Shown: positions 1 through 6,825 of the stretch, piece by piece
How the letters are laid out: each line of letters opens with the position of its first letter
Numbering within the stretch: position 1 is the stretch's first letter
Source: Deferribacteres bacterium
GTDB taxonomy: Bacteria > Thermosulfidibacterota > Thermosulfidibacteria > Thermosulfidibacterales > Thermosulfidibacteraceae
Direction of reading: 5' to 3'
Length of the DNA stretch: 26,520 bases
NCBI GenBank assembly: GCA_013153205.1
Contig: JAADEW010000045.1
Span: 1-26,520, forward strand
The notes under the pieces: model-generated
Seen by the model: the letters and a program-made list of their open reading frames with translations, nothing else
Database searches by the model: none
What the model was told of the DNA's origin: nothing
Position numbers and translations under genes: made by a program

Positions 1-569
1 CTCAATGTGAAGATGTCCGTCTTCATAACCTGATTCTGACCGGGTGTGGCGGAAACCTGAAGCTTGAAGTTTCCTTCCATTACCACATCCCTGATGATAG
101 CCTCAACCTTGTTGGGAGCATCGGTGCTCCACAAAGCGGCGGCATCTCCGTTTAAGAGCTTCTTGGTGTTGAACTCCGTTGCGGTTGAGATTCTGTCAAT
201 CTCAGCCTTCAACTGCTGAATCTCCTTCTGAATCTCAACCCTGTCCGTTGCGGTAAGGGTTCCGTTTGCCGCCTGAACAGCAAGCTCCCTCATCCTCTGA
301 AGGATGCCGTGAACTTCTTTAAGAGCACCCTCAGCCGTCTGAAGGAGTGAGATACCGTCCTGAGCGTTCAAGGTAGCCCTGTGAAGGCCGCTAATCTGAG
401 CACGCATCTTCTCACTGATGGCAAGACCAGATGCGTCATCTGCGGCAGAGTTAATCCTCAGACCGGACGCAAGCCTTTTGAGGGATACCTGAAGAGCATC
501 GTTGGCTTTACCCAGATTAATCTGGGTATCAATAGCCATTATGTTGGTGTTGATAAAAATTCCACCCAT
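1..569 (-). CDS. fliC: Flagellin, N-terminal part (cut by window start)
   Basis: Structural subunit of the flagellar filament, exported through the flagellar type III system and polymerised outside the cell. The visible 189 residues begin MGGIFINTNIMAIDTQINLG and carry the conserved D0/D1 segment LASGLRINSAADDASGLAIS, followed by the long heptad-rich D1 helices (SLLQTAEGALKEVHGILQRM, then RELAVQAANGTLTATDR). This is the classic flagellin N-terminal pattern. The start is an ATG at 569 preceded by GGAGG with 6 bases between. The C-terminal part lies outside the window, so length and variable domain cannot be judged. The gene has its own sigma-28 promoter and a structured leader with CsrA-like hairpins, which fits a late flagellar gene under translational control. 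The gene upstream on the same strand (glcF) is unrelated. Confidence 0.96.
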   Translation of the reverse strand, partial: MGGIFINTNIMAIDTQINLGKANDALQVSLKRLASGLRINSAADDASGLAISEKMRAQISGLHRATLNAQDGISLLQTAEGALKEVHGILQRMRELAVQAANGTLTATDRVEIQKEIQQLKAEIDRISTATEFNTKKLLNGDAAALWSTDAPNKVEAIIRDVVMEGNFKLQVSATPGQNQVMKTDIFTL

Positions 570-571
570 CT

Positions 572-587
572 CCAACCTCCTTGTTGG
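572..587 (-). promoter_or_regulatory. CsrA-type hairpin sequestering the flagellin ribosome binding site
   Basis: In the flagellin mRNA, CCAAC-AAGGAG-GTTGG forms a 5-bp stem with a hexaloop that contains the ANGGA core recognised by CsrA and also the Shine-Dalgarno GGAGG of the flagellin start at 569. A hairpin with GGA in the loop overlapping the ribosome binding site is the standard CsrA repression site, as in the Bacillus hag leader. The structure is read directly; CsrA binding is inference. Confidence 0.6.
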
Positions 588-594
588 TTTTTTA

Positions 595-610
595 CGGGCT
601 TCCCTGCCCG
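595..610 (-). promoter_or_regulatory. Second CsrA-type hairpin in the flagellin leader
   Basis: CGGGC-AGGGAA-GCCCG on the mRNA is a 5-bp GC-rich stem with a hexaloop containing AGGGA, again the ANGGA core. Its GGA lies 20 nt upstream of the GGA in the hairpin at 572-587, close to the spacing at which one CsrA dimer is known to bridge two sites. Binding is inference. Confidence 0.55.
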
Positions 611-645
611 CTTAATCTGAAGACTTACTCAAAAGCTTCCCGTCT

Positions 646-662
646 TACCGGCCCTGCCGGTA
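646..662 (-). repeat. Perfect inverted repeat in the flagellin leader
   Basis: TACCGGC-CCT-GCCGGTA is a 7-bp perfect palindrome with a 3-nt spacer, about 40-55 nt downstream of the expected transcription start. As RNA it would be a stable GC-rich hairpin with an AGG triloop. It has no U-run, so it is not an intrinsic terminator. It could be a 5' stabilising stem or a further protein site; function unknown. Confidence 0.5.
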
Positions 663-708
663 TCGGCTTCACTCCATTCACCACCTCCACGCTATTTTTT
701 CACTTTTT

Positions 709-735
709 ATATCGGCTAACTCTGTAAAAACTTTA
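709..735 (-). promoter_or_regulatory. Sigma-28 (FliA) promoter of the flagellin gene
   Basis: On the minus strand, TAAAGTTT (735-728), an 11-nt spacer and GCCGATAT (716-709) match the flagellar sigma-28 consensus TAAAGTTT-N11-GCCGATAA at 15 of 16 positions. It lies just downstream of the glcF stop codon. Transcription should begin near 702, giving a leader of about 130 nt before the ATG at 569. Confidence 0.9.
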
Positions 736-753
736 GAGGTGAAAACAACTTTT

Positions 754-1770
754 TTAAAATTCCAGAAGCTCTACCAAATGCCTGATTTCCAGCGATGTAC
801 TGGTGGCAACCGCCATCTTCTCAAGCTGTAGCATACAGGCAGGGCATGTGGTGGCCACAATCTCCACCCTTCCCGCAATCAGGTCTCTTATTCTCTCAAC
901 CCCCACCTGTTTTGATATTTGAGGGTAGAGAATGGAGACTTCCCCCCCGAAACCACAGCACTCACGGCTGTTCGCCTTCACATAGTTTTCGCCGAAAATC
1001 TTACTCAAAGCCTCATCCATCTCGTCTCCCAGACCCTGACCTTTACAGAGATGACAGGGATGATGAAAGGAGACCCTTTTACCTCTGAAGGCTTTCTTTA
1101 CCGAAAGGGCATCTGCGTATTCCACAATTAGCTCGGCAACATCCACGATGTTCAACCCGGGGCACCGCTCTTTGAGATGATGACTGCAGGTGCTGCAGGG
1201 GGTTATAACAGCGGGGAATTCCTTAAACAAAGCGGTGTTTTCTTCTGCGAGCCTTCTTCCTTTATCAAAATCCCCCACCGCCTCGTGAGGATGACCGCAA
1301 CAGCGCTGTCCATCAGGTATGGAAGGGTTGTATCCCATCTCCTTCAAAAACCGCACTGTCTCCCCGGCAAGGTGCGGATACCTCAAGGGGACGACGCACC
1401 CTAAAAAGACGGCACACACCTTGCAGGAAGAGGAATGGGTATCGGCACGGGCAAACTTTGCCGGCATCAGCGCTGAAGCCGCGCCATTGAGCATGCGCGA
1501 TGTCCAGACGGACCTGCCCCTGCGCCAGAGAACCGCCTTTGCCTTCTTTATCCTTTCCGTAACCCTCACCTGCTGAGGACAGACACTCTCGCAGGAAAGG
1601 CACATGAGACAGGTGTAAAGTGCATCTTTGAAGCTTTCGTGAAAAACGCCTTCCTCCACGAGAGAGGCTATGTGAAGCCTGCCTCTCGGGCTTTTCTCCT
1701 CCCTTCGCGCAACCCTGTAAGTGGGGCAGACCGCCTTGCACTTTGCACACTTAACGCACACGCCTTCCAT
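754..1770 (-). CDS. glcF: GlcF-like Fe-S oxidoreductase subunit (CCG domain)
   Basis: Electron-transfer subunit of a membrane-associated 2-hydroxyacid (glycolate or D-lactate type) dehydrogenase, passing electrons from the FAD subunit to the quinone pool. Two [4Fe-4S] ferredoxin motifs lie at the N-terminus: C5-C8-C11-C15P and C54-C57-C60-C64P. Two cysteine-rich CCG domains follow, with C157-C158-G and C271-C272-G. At 338 aa it is shorter than E. coli GlcF (about 400) but contains all the domains. The first cysteine is residue 5, so the N-terminus is minimal; the nearest upstream in-frame stop leaves no other start codon. No Shine-Dalgarno is visible, so the transcript may be leaderless. It is divergent from the GlcD-like gene, with only 39 bases between the chosen starts, and the two most likely form one enzyme. 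The substrate cannot be told from sequence. Confidence 0.85.
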   Translation of the reverse strand: MEGVCVKCAKCKAVCPTYRVARREEKSPRGRLHIASLVEEGVFHESFKDALYTCLMCLSCESVCPQQVRVTERIKKAKAVLWRRGRSVWTSRMLNGAASALMPAKFARADTHSSSCKVCAVFLGCVVPLRYPHLAGETVRFLKEMGYNPSIPDGQRCCGHPHEAVGDFDKGRRLAEENTALFKEFPAVITPCSTCSHHLKERCPGLNIVDVAELIVEYADALSVKKAFRGKRVSFHHPCHLCKGQGLGDEMDEALSKIFGENYVKANSRECCGFGGEVSILYPQISKQVGVERIRDLIAGRVEIVATTCPACMLQLEKMAVATSTSLEIRHLVELLEF

Positions 1771-1809
1771 GAAGGGATAACTTACAGGTATTCAAAGGAG
1801 GTGGCAATA

Positions 1810-3174
1810 TTGTTAACCATGCACCCACCGTGTATATTGGAGCCTATGAAGATAGAGAAAAGCGAATGTGTTATCAAAAGCTATTCTTTTGACGCAACAG
1901 GCATCGTCTTTGAACCGGAAGGGGTGGTCTTCGCCGAAAGCGAAAAAGACGTGATTGACACGGTGAGGCACTGCCTCAAAACCAAAACTCCCGTTATTCC
2001 GAGAGGAGCAGGCTCCGGCTTCACCGGGGGCTCTCTCCCGGTAAAAGGCGGCATACTGCTTTCCCTTGAGCGGCTCAACCGAATAATTGACATAGACACA
2101 AAAAACATGGTGGCAGAGGTTGAAGCGGGGGTGGTAACCGGCGAGCTGAGAAAGAGCGTGGAGTCCTTCGGGTTCTACTATCCCCCCGACCCGTCAAGCC
2201 TTGAGTTCTCAACAATCGGAGGGAACATAGCAGAAAACGCCGGTGGTCCCAGAGCGGTTAAATACGGAGTTACAGGGGACTATGTGCTCGGTATAAAAGC
2301 AGTCCTGGGCACAGCCGAGGTAATTGACACCACAAAAAGGCTGAAAAAAAATGTGGTGGGATACAACCTGACCCCTCTTTTCGTGGGTTCGGAAGGCACT
2401 TTAGGCGTGATAACCCGGGCACTGCTCAAAATTATACCCAAACCGGAAACAAGGCGCCTAATCCTCTCCTACTTTCCAGAACTTACAGAGGCAGGGAAAG
2501 CCGTCACGGAGATAATGGCATCCGGTATAAAACCTTCTGCTCTGGAAATAATGGACCGGGCATCCGTTGAATGCGTGAAGAGATACAAAGGATTCAGCAT
2601 TCCCCAGAACACAGAGGCCATCCTCCTGATTGAAGTGGACGGAACGAAAGAAGAAGTCAGAAAGTATGCGCGGGAGATTGTCAAAATCCTGAAAGCGCAT
2701 TCGGCAAAGACAAAAACCGCCAGAAACGAAAAGGAAGAGGAGGAAGTATGGGCTTTGAGAAGGGCTATATCCCCTTCCCTCCTCCACATTGCTCCCACCA
2801 AGATAAATGAAGACGTGGTGGTCCCCGTGGATAAAATGGCTCAGGCCCTTGATGCCTTCCGGAAGATAGGAAAGCTATACGGCGTCCCTGTGGTCTGCTT
2901 CGGGCACGCAGGAGACGGCAACATACACGTAAACGTGATGACAGACGAAAAAGACGAAAGGCTTTTTGAACGGGCAAAGAAAGCGGTTAGAGAAATCTTC
3001 ATAGCCACGGTGGCTCTGGGCGGTTCTCTATCAGGGGAGCATGGAATAGGAATAACCAAAGAAAAATTTTTGCCCATTCAGGTGAAAAAAGAGGAGATTC
3101 ATCTGTGGAGAAGGATAAAGAAGGCCTTTGACCCTGAGAACATCATTAATCCCGGAAAGATGGGGCTAATATAG
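1810..3174 (+). CDS. glcD: GlcD-like FAD-linked 2-hydroxyacid oxidase subunit
   Basis: Flavoprotein that oxidises glycolate, D-lactate or a related 2-hydroxyacid. The PCMH-type FAD domain is marked by PRGAGSGFTGG and by PPDPSSLEFSTIGGNIAENA, with GVTGDYVLG after it. The C-terminal FAD-oxidase domain carries GHAGDGNIHVN, GGSLSGEHGIG and the terminal FDPENIINPGKMG. The start is uncertain. A strong AAAGGAGGTG at 1794-1803 lies 8 nt before a TTG at 1810 (454 aa, the usual family length). ATGs follow at 1819 (SD 17 nt away) and 1846 (442 aa, SD only 3 nt away). It pairs with the divergent GlcF-like gene. Its last 9 bases overlap the convergent yraN gene. Confidence 0.87.
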   Translation: MLTMHPPCILEPMKIEKSECVIKSYSFDATGIVFEPEGVVFAESEKDVIDTVRHCLKTKTPVIPRGAGSGFTGGSLPVKGGILLSLERLNRIIDIDTKNMVAEVEAGVVTGELRKSVESFGFYYPPDPSSLEFSTIGGNIAENAGGPRAVKYGVTGDYVLGIKAVLGTAEVIDTTKRLKKNVVGYNLTPLFVGSEGTLGVITRALLKIIPKPETRRLILSYFPELTEAGKAVTEIMASGIKPSALEIMDRASVECVKRYKGFSIPQNTEAILLIEVDGTKEEVRKYAREIVKILKAHSAKTKTARNEKEEEEVWALRRAISPSLLHIAPTKINEDVVVPVDKMAQALDAFRKIGKLYGVPVVCFGHAGDGNIHVNVMTDEKDERLFERAKKAVREIFIATVALGGSLSGEHGIGITKEKFLPIQVKKEEIHLWRRIKKAFDPENIINPGKMGLI

Positions 3175-3522
3175 CTCTATAAAATCCTCTATAAACTCAA
3201 TCTCCGGCTCACCTTCTCCATAGCGAATACCTATAAAGTGCGCCCTGTAATCACCCCGCCACCCACTCTTTTTAAGGTATATCTCCATGGCTTTGACCAG
3301 ATGGGAAATCTTCTTTCTCGTAATAGAAAGAGCCGGGTTAAACCCTCCACCAGCCACGCTTCTCACCTCTACAAAGTGGAGCTGGCCCTCCTTTTCAGCC
3401 ACAATATCTATCTCCCCCCACCGGGTATAGAAATTCCTGTCCACTATGCGAAAACCTCTTGATTCAAGATACCTTACGGCAAGCTCTTCCCCTAAATCAC
3501 CTTTTCTCCTCTTTGAACCCAA
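3166..3522 (-). CDS. yraN: YraN/UPF0102 family putative endonuclease
   Basis: Small protein of 118 aa with the restriction-endonuclease-like fold of the UPF0102 family, whose role is unsettled (DNA repair or recombination is suspected). Family landmarks are all present: KGDLGEELAVRYLESRGFRI, then RNFYTRWGEIDIVAEKEG with likely metal ligands E37 and D39, and FVEVRS with E52. The family commonly sits next to rnhB, as here. The start is a TTG at 3522, 26 nt inside rnhB. No ATG or GTG in this frame lies near enough, and residue 1 falls where the family normally begins. Translational coupling to rnhB is likely. It is the last gene of the long minus-strand run and converges on the GlcD-like gene with a 9-nt overlap; no terminator is visible between them. 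Confidence 0.9.
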   Translation of the reverse strand: MGSKRRKGDLGEELAVRYLESRGFRIVDRNFYTRWGEIDIVAEKEGQLHFVEVRSVAGGGFNPALSITRKKISHLVKAMEIYLKKSGWRGDYRAHFIGIRYGEGEPEIEFIEDFIELY

Positions 3523-4108
3523 CGCCCCTGAAACTCCTTCTGTGTATGGGTGACGGTCCCACCTCCTGAAGCATTCTCCTGTGATATCTGGTGGGATAGC
3601 CCTTGTTCTGCGAAAAGTTGTATTCCGGAAAAATGAGATGATACCTTTCCATAAGCCTGTCTCTTACAACCTTGGCAACAATGGAAGCCGCTCCTATTGC
3701 AAAGCTTCTGGCATCTCCCCTGATGATGTTATAGGTGATGTCAGACACGGAAAGCTTCATGTTCCCGTCAATCAGCACCACATCGGGCCGTATCTTCAGG
3801 CAGGAGTATGCCTTTATCATAGCCCATATAGCGGCGTTCCTTATGTTTATCTCGTCAATTCTCTTCCAGCTTGCGGCAAATACCGCCCAATGACAGCTGG
3901 AGGATATTTTGTTGAAAAGCCGCTTCCTTTCGGAAGGAGAAAGCTTCTTAGAATCGTCCACATCAAAATCCGGCATCACGCTGTAGTCCACCACCACAGC
4001 CGCCGCCACCACAGGACCCGCAAGGCATCCCCTTCCAGCCTCGTCTATCCCGCAAACAAGTCTTTTTCCCTGAGAAAGTTTCAGGTCAAAAGCCACCTTG
4101 GGGTTCAT
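3497..4108 (-). CDS. rnhB: Ribonuclease HII
   Basis: Cleaves RNA in RNA:DNA hybrids and at single ribonucleotides embedded in DNA. The protein is 203 aa, normal for the family. The catalytic set is visible: CGIDEAGRG with D22 and E23, D114 in VVLIDGN, and D132 in GDARSFAIGAASIVAKVVRD. The DSKKLS motif and the NKGYPTRYH segment are also present. The gyrA stop and the rnhB start share one base (TGATG), so translation is probably coupled to gyrA. The downstream end overlaps yraN by 26 nt. Confidence 0.96.
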   Translation of the reverse strand: MNPKVAFDLKLSQGKRLVCGIDEAGRGCLAGPVVAAAVVVDYSVMPDFDVDDSKKLSPSERKRLFNKISSSCHWAVFAASWKRIDEINIRNAAIWAMIKAYSCLKIRPDVVLIDGNMKLSVSDITYNIIRGDARSFAIGAASIVAKVVRDRLMERYHLIFPEYNFSQNKGYPTRYHRRMLQEVGPSPIHRRSFRGVGFKEEKR

Positions 4109-6510
4109 CAGTCGTTTTCTTTAACCCTGCAAACAGCCACAACTTCGGAGTCAGACTGTATGAGCCTTGCACCTGAAGTGGCTCTGCCGTAAACGGGAAT
4201 ATCAGAAACGGGTATCCTTATCGCCATGCCGTCTTTGGTTATAATCATCACCTCGTCGTCATCAGAGACAACCTTCAGGTCAACGAGCTTGCCCGTCTTT
4301 TCCACAAGCTTGTGAGCGGTGACTCCCTGAGCACCCCTCCCCGTAATGCGGAACTCCTCAACGGAAGTGCGCTTGCCGAATCCCCTTTCCGTCACGGTGA
4401 GAACCTGCTTTCCGGAAACCGCAACGTCCATACCCACCACTTCGTCACTCTCTTTAAGCCTGACGCCTCTTACGCCTCTCGCCGTTCTTCCCATCTCACG
4501 GACCTGATTTGATGGAAAGACAACTGCTCTGCCGTTTCTGGTTCCGATAACCACAAGGCTGTCCCCATCAACGGGGCAGACGGCTTTAAGCTTATCGCCC
4601 TCGGAAAGGTTGATGGCAATAATGCCGTTTCTCTTAACATTGGAGAAAGCCGAAACGGCTGTCCTTTTCACGATGCCCCTTTCCGTCACCATGAAGAAAG
4701 AGCCTTCCGTCTCGCTGGTTATGTGGGCAATGGCGGTAACCTTTTCCCCTTCCTCAAGCCTTACCAGATGCTCAAGGGGTTTCCCCCTCGCCTGTCTGGA
4801 AGCCTCCGGTATCTCGTAAACCTTGACTCCGTATGCCTTGCCCCTGTCCGTAAAGATGATAAGGGTGTCGTGGGTTGAAGCGATATACATGTGCTCAACG
4901 AAATCGCTTCCCTTCATGTTGACGGCTTTCTTGCCCCTTCCACCCCTTCTCTGTCCCTTGTATTCCGTGAGGGGAACGCGCTTGATGTATCCCTTGTGGG
5001 TTATGGTGACCACAACCTCTTCCTCTTTTATCATCTCAATGGGAGTGAAGTCCTCAACGGCATCCGTTATCTCCGTCCGCCTCGGGTCAGCATACTTCTC
5101 TTTTATCTCAAGGAGCTCTTTTTTTATTTCAGCAAAAAGCCTCTCCTCTCTGGTGAGTATGTCCTCCAAATCCTCAATGAGAGCCAGAGTCTCCTTCAGG
5201 TCCCGCTCTATCTTCTCCCTCTCCAGAGCGGTGAGCCTCTGAAGCCTCATGTCAAGAATTGCCTGAGCCTGAGCCTCCGTAAGGCTGAAATCCGACATAA
5301 GCCTCTCCTTTGCCTCCTTGGGAGAAGCGGAAGACCTTATTACCTTTATAACCTCGTCAAGGTGGTCTATGGCTATCTTTAACCCTTCCAGAATGTGAGC
5401 CTTTTCCCTTGCCTTTTTCAGGTCATATTCCGTTCTTCTGGTGACCACCTCTTTCCTGTGCTCTATGAAGATGCCGAGGGCTTCCTTCAGGTTGAGAAGC
5501 CTGGGCTCCCCATCGTATATGGCAAGCATTATTATACCGAATCCCGTCTCAAGAGGCGTGTATCTGTAAAGCTTTCTCTCAACTATGCGGGGGTCCTCCC
5601 CGCTTTTGAGTTCCACCACAACCCTGATGCCTTCCCTGTTGGATTCATCACGGATGGCGTATATCTCACCGAGCTTACCCTCTTCGGCAAGGCGTGATAT
5701 CTTCTCCACGAGAGAGGCTTTGTTCACCTGATAGGGTATCTCGGTTATCACCAGTGCAACCCTTTTGCCCTTCTCCTCAACGCTCACCCTTCCCCTTATC
5801 CTTATGGTTCCCCTTCCTGTCCTGTAGGCGTTTATAATCTCGCTCTTTCCGGTGATGACGCCGCCTGTGGGAAAGTCCGGACCCTTAACGATGTCTATCA
5901 GCTCGTCAACGCTCAAAAGGGGATTCTCAATAAGAGCTATCACCGCATCAACCACCTCGGCGAGATTATGCGGGGGTATGTTGGTTGCCATACCAACTGC
6001 AATACCGGATGCACCGTTTAAAAGAAGATTGGGCACCCTCGTGGGAAGAACCACCGGCTCCTCAAAAGAGCCGTCAAAGTTGGGGACAAAGTCCACTGTG
6101 TCTTTATCTATGTCCCTCAAAAACTCCTCGGCTATCTTGGACAGCCTCACCTCGGTATATCTCATGGCGGCAGGGGGGTCTCCGTCCATGGAACCGAAGT
6201 TTCCCTGCCCGTCTATAAGGGGATAACGCATGGAAAAGTCCTGAGCCATCCTCACAAGAGCCTCGTAAACAGGAGCATCTCCGTGAGGGTGATACTTACC
6301 CAGCACCTCTCCAACCACGCGGGCACTCTTCTTGTATGGCTTGTTGTGCAGAAGCCCCAGCTCACCCATGGCGTAAAGTATCCTTCTCTGAACGGGTTTG
6401 AGGCCGTCTCGTGCGTCGGGAAGCGCCCTGCCTATGATTACGCTCATGGCGTAATCGAGGTAGGCACTCTTCATCTCCTCTTCTATGCTGATAGGCACTA
6501 CCTGAGCCAT
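4108..6510 (-). CDS. gyrA: DNA gyrase subunit A
   Basis: Breaks and rejoins DNA in the gyrase A2B2 complex to introduce negative supercoils. The 800-aa protein has the winged-helix/tower breakage-reunion domain with catalytic Y118 in AAMRYTE, and a C-terminal beta-pinwheel DNA-wrapping domain. The GyrA box QRRGGRG at residues 520-526 identifies it as gyrase rather than topoisomerase IV. In the quinolone region KYHPHGDAPVYEALVRMAQ, the residues equivalent to E. coli S83 and D87 are A79 and E83. Ala at the first position is found naturally in other bacteria, so this need not be acquired resistance. The start at 6510 has GGGAGG with 4 nt spacing. The gene lies 15 nt after gatC, and gyrB is not in the window. 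Confidence 0.97.
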   Translation of the reverse strand: MAQVVPISIEEEMKSAYLDYAMSVIIGRALPDARDGLKPVQRRILYAMGELGLLHNKPYKKSARVVGEVLGKYHPHGDAPVYEALVRMAQDFSMRYPLIDGQGNFGSMDGDPPAAMRYTEVRLSKIAEEFLRDIDKDTVDFVPNFDGSFEEPVVLPTRVPNLLLNGASGIAVGMATNIPPHNLAEVVDAVIALIENPLLSVDELIDIVKGPDFPTGGVITGKSEIINAYRTGRGTIRIRGRVSVEEKGKRVALVITEIPYQVNKASLVEKISRLAEEGKLGEIYAIRDESNREGIRVVVELKSGEDPRIVERKLYRYTPLETGFGIIMLAIYDGEPRLLNLKEALGIFIEHRKEVVTRRTEYDLKKAREKAHILEGLKIAIDHLDEVIKVIRSSASPKEAKERLMSDFSLTEAQAQAILDMRLQRLTALEREKIERDLKETLALIEDLEDILTREERLFAEIKKELLEIKEKYADPRRTEITDAVEDFTPIEMIKEEEVVVTITHKGYIKRVPLTEYKGQRRGGRGKKAVNMKGSDFVEHMYIASTHDTLIIFTDRGKAYGVKVYEIPEASRQARGKPLEHLVRLEEGEKVTAIAHITSETEGSFFMVTERGIVKRTAVSAFSNVKRNGIIAINLSEGDKLKAVCPVDGDSLVVIGTRNGRAVVFPSNQVREMGRTARGVRGVRLKESDEVVGMDVAVSGKQVLTVTERGFGKRTSVEEFRITGRGAQGVTAHKLVEKTGKLVDLKVVSDDDEVMIITKDGMAIRIPVSDIPVYGRATSGARLIQSDSEVVAVCRVKEND

Positions 6511-6525
6511 TTTTCCTCCCTGAAA

Positions 6526-6822
6526 TTAACTCGTCTCTATTATTTTGGGCACCCTGAAGTGGCCTTTAGCCGCATCGGGCGCATTGGCAAGAGCCTCTTC
6601 CTGAGTGAGGCTCCTTTTCACCTCGTCCTTTCTCATAACCGAAACCAAATCCTTCAGGGGGTGATAGGTGGGCTCAACCCCTTCAACATCAAGCTCCTTC
6701 AACTTCTCTATGTAGTCCAGCACTTTGCCCAGCTGATGAGTGAACTCCTCTATCTCCTCATCGGTAAACTCAAGCCTTGCAAGCCTGGCCACATAAATGA
6801 CCTCTTCCTTTGATATGGCCAT
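6526..6822 (-). CDS. gatC: Asp-tRNA(Asn)/Glu-tRNA(Gln) amidotransferase subunit C
   Basis: Small scaffold subunit of the GatCAB complex, which amidates misacylated Glu-tRNA(Gln) and/or Asp-tRNA(Asn). The 98-aa protein shows the family pattern: VIYVARLARLEFTDEEIEEF, LGKVLDYIEKLKELD, GVEPTYHPL, and the conserved end DAAKGHFRVPKIIE. The start at 6822 follows the pcrA stop by 3 nt, with GGAGGAG upstream inside the end of pcrA. GatA and GatB are encoded elsewhere. GatC is often separated from them, and its place between pcrA and gyrA suggests co-transcription rather than a functional link. Confidence 0.94.
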   Translation of the reverse strand: MAISKEEVIYVARLARLEFTDEEIEEFTHQLGKVLDYIEKLKELDVEGVEPTYHPLKDLVSVMRKDEVKRSLTQEEALANAPDAAKGHFRVPKIIETS

Positions 6823-6825
6823 ACC

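Noticed and set aside
1639..1809. GlcD frame open far upstream to 1639
   Set aside because: That stretch is antisense to GlcF and unlike the family. A strong ribosome site at 1794-1803 marks the real start region.
6268..6281. Quinolone-resistance mutation in gyrA (Ala at the S83 position)
   Set aside because: Ala at this site is natural in several lineages, and no sensitive reference from the same species is available.
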